Position numbers and translations under genes: made by a program. A stretch of 64,000 bases of DNA from JANNUT01 sp046331425 (lineage in GTDB: Bacteria > Acidobacteriota > Polarisedimenticolia > J045): positions 1 through 64,000 of the forward strand of contig JAXLQU010000004.1 of assembly GCA_046331425.1 (NCBI GenBank). The letters run 5' to 3'. How positions within the stretch are numbered: the first letter of the stretch is position 1; every line of letters begins with the position of its first letter. The notes beneath the pieces are model-generated. The model was not told where the DNA came from. It did no database searches and worked only from the letters and a program-made list of their open reading frames with translations. Shown here one piece after another: positions 63,200-64,000 of this stretch.

Positions 63200-64000
63200 T
63201 TAGGTTCGAGACGCGTACAGACGTTCCGCTCGCCGACGTTGCGCGCCCAGCAGCCAGAACCCACATGCCCCGTCCTCGAGACTGGTGGTCCAACGAACCT
63301 CGACGGTAGCGGCGTTCATCCACTGCGCTTGGAGACTGCTGACGGTGGTCGCAGAGCGGAGCCGTCGAAGCGCAGGTGACTGCCCGTTCTGGCTGAGGAA
63401 TCGAGTCTTGACCGTGCCGTTCACGATATTCGCGAGCGTCGGGCGAAGGGCGAACACGGCGCACTTGTTGTCGCCCGCGACCGACCCGAGTTCGGCGCGA
63501 GTTACCGCAGTGGAAGTCCCCGTGACGGCGCGCAGGAACGAGAGCTGTGTCTCGTTGGGTGCAGGACACGATCCAGCGACAACCAGCCCGGTGAACGCGT
63601 ACAGATCGTAGCCAACCGCCGTCAGTCCGCCGGTGTTGCTTTGTGCGGTATCCCATTCCAGTTGGATCGTGCGCGTGGTGGTGTCGTAGCTCACGATGCG
63701 CGGCGCTGGAATCGGACTCAGTCCGCCGAACCGATCGACGCCGCTCGCTCCACCATCCGCGTTCGGAACCATCGAACGGCCGACGGAGTTGTTGCTGTTG
63801 GCGTTGCCGAGGCAAGAGGCAGAATGAACTCCGGCACAATTCGTGTCGGTCTTCTTCGACGAATCGGTCGAGTTCACGACCTTACCGGTCCACGCGAAGT
63901 AGCCGACGTGATTTCCAGTCCCTGCGTTGGCCTGCGCGTCCATCACCGACTCGAAGAAATTTCCGTCGCCGGTTCCGGCTGGATAGTAGTTGTCCGAGTT
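63200..64000 (-). CDS. secreted protein with fibronectin-like domains, partial, 3' end frameshifted
   Basis: The gene is open at the right edge, so its start is missing. The visible 266 residues contain YFAWTGKVVNSTDSSKK, PRIVSYDTTTRTIQLEWDTAQ and VEVRWTTSLEDGACGFW, fibronectin-type-III-like strands of a surface protein. The frame stops at 63200, but plausible continuations lie in other frames: VSNLIAARGEPSVYNFVDA, then CEECSVAYYRLEVVDVDDTIG. Two small indels therefore seem to cut off the C-terminal strand region, which would otherwise end near 63.0 kb. Confidence 0.6.
   Translation of the reverse strand, partial: NSDNYYPAGTGDGNFFESVMDAQANAGTGNHVGYFAWTGKVVNSTDSSKKTDTNCAGVHSASCLGNANSNNSVGRSMVPNADGGASGVDRFGGLSPIPAPRIVSYDTTTRTIQLEWDTAQSNTGGLTAVGYDLYAFTGLVVAGSCPAPNETQLSFLRAVTGTSTAVTRAELGSVAGDNKCAVFALRPTLANIVNGTVKTRFLSQNGQSPALRRLRSATTVSSLQAQWMNAATVEVRWTTSLEDGACGFWLLGAQRRRAERLYASRT

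Overview
The window is high-GC DNA from a Gram-negative bacterium: it encodes outer-membrane proteins (a TonB-dependent receptor and a porin-like barrel), lipoproteins, KdpFABCDE, an Mn-type superoxide dismutase, ThyX and many secreted proteins. An ADYC-domain protein and an ECF sigma / anti-sigma / TPR-CHAT cassette are the kind of content seen in Acidobacteriota, Myxococcota and related deep lineages. I cannot fix the phylum from the sequence, and no rRNA or tRNA gene was found.

Positions 1-7.5 kb are a mobile-element end. They hold the C-terminus of a TraG/TraD-like coupling protein, a possible defence hydrolase, remnants of IS3-family and probably IS66-family transposases, four small exported proteins, and a tyrosine recombinase. 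A perfect 14-6-14 bp dif-like inverted repeat lies 5 bp before the recombinase start. From 7.8 kb the content looks chromosomal: an SRPBCC protein, an ABC-2/HlyD efflux operon with its TetR repressor and a clear operator, a secreted GH38-like glycosidase, dodecin, an M48 protease, and an outer-membrane protein followed by the complete kdpFABCDE potassium system (17.3-26.3 kb).

At 26.3-29.6 kb a phnD-phnC-phnE-phnE transporter set is broken by many frameshifts, while the overlapping upstream glycerol-1-phosphate dehydrogenase gene is intact. Next come a NatAB-like ABC exporter, rmlC, a urate-hydroxylase-like membrane protein with a separately encoded cytochrome c, sodA, corA, a palindromic repeat cluster, a secreted SGNH hydrolase, an esterase, htpX, a DUF4091-like lipoprotein and thyX. 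A PiT phosphate transporter follows, with two frameshifts near its start.

At 45.8-52.5 kb an ADYC protein and a protein with Asn at every fifth residue lie divergent from an ECF sigma factor, a membrane anti-sigma-like protein and a TPR-CHAT protease-like protein. A TonB receptor follows.

The 55.4-62.6 kb region is sulfur and cysteine themed. It has a cysteine synthase with a damaged 3' end joined to a sufS fragment, then a sigma-54 activator. Divergent from the activator is a four-gene operon with a strong -24/-12 promoter: a soluble ABC-type ATPase, a Cys-rich G3E/HypB/CooC-like NTPase, a NifS/IscS-type desulfurase and a PF04060-type Fe-S protein. I read it as an inducible metallocofactor or Fe-S assembly system, and it is the best candidate here for something undescribed. 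Beyond it are a broken cysteine-dioxygenase-like gene, a PiT remnant paralogous to the 45-kb copy, and the 3' part of a secreted protein running off the right edge.

Several gene groups carry clustered single-base frameshifts although very long genes nearby are intact. Real decay and local assembly error cannot be told apart from this sequence alone.
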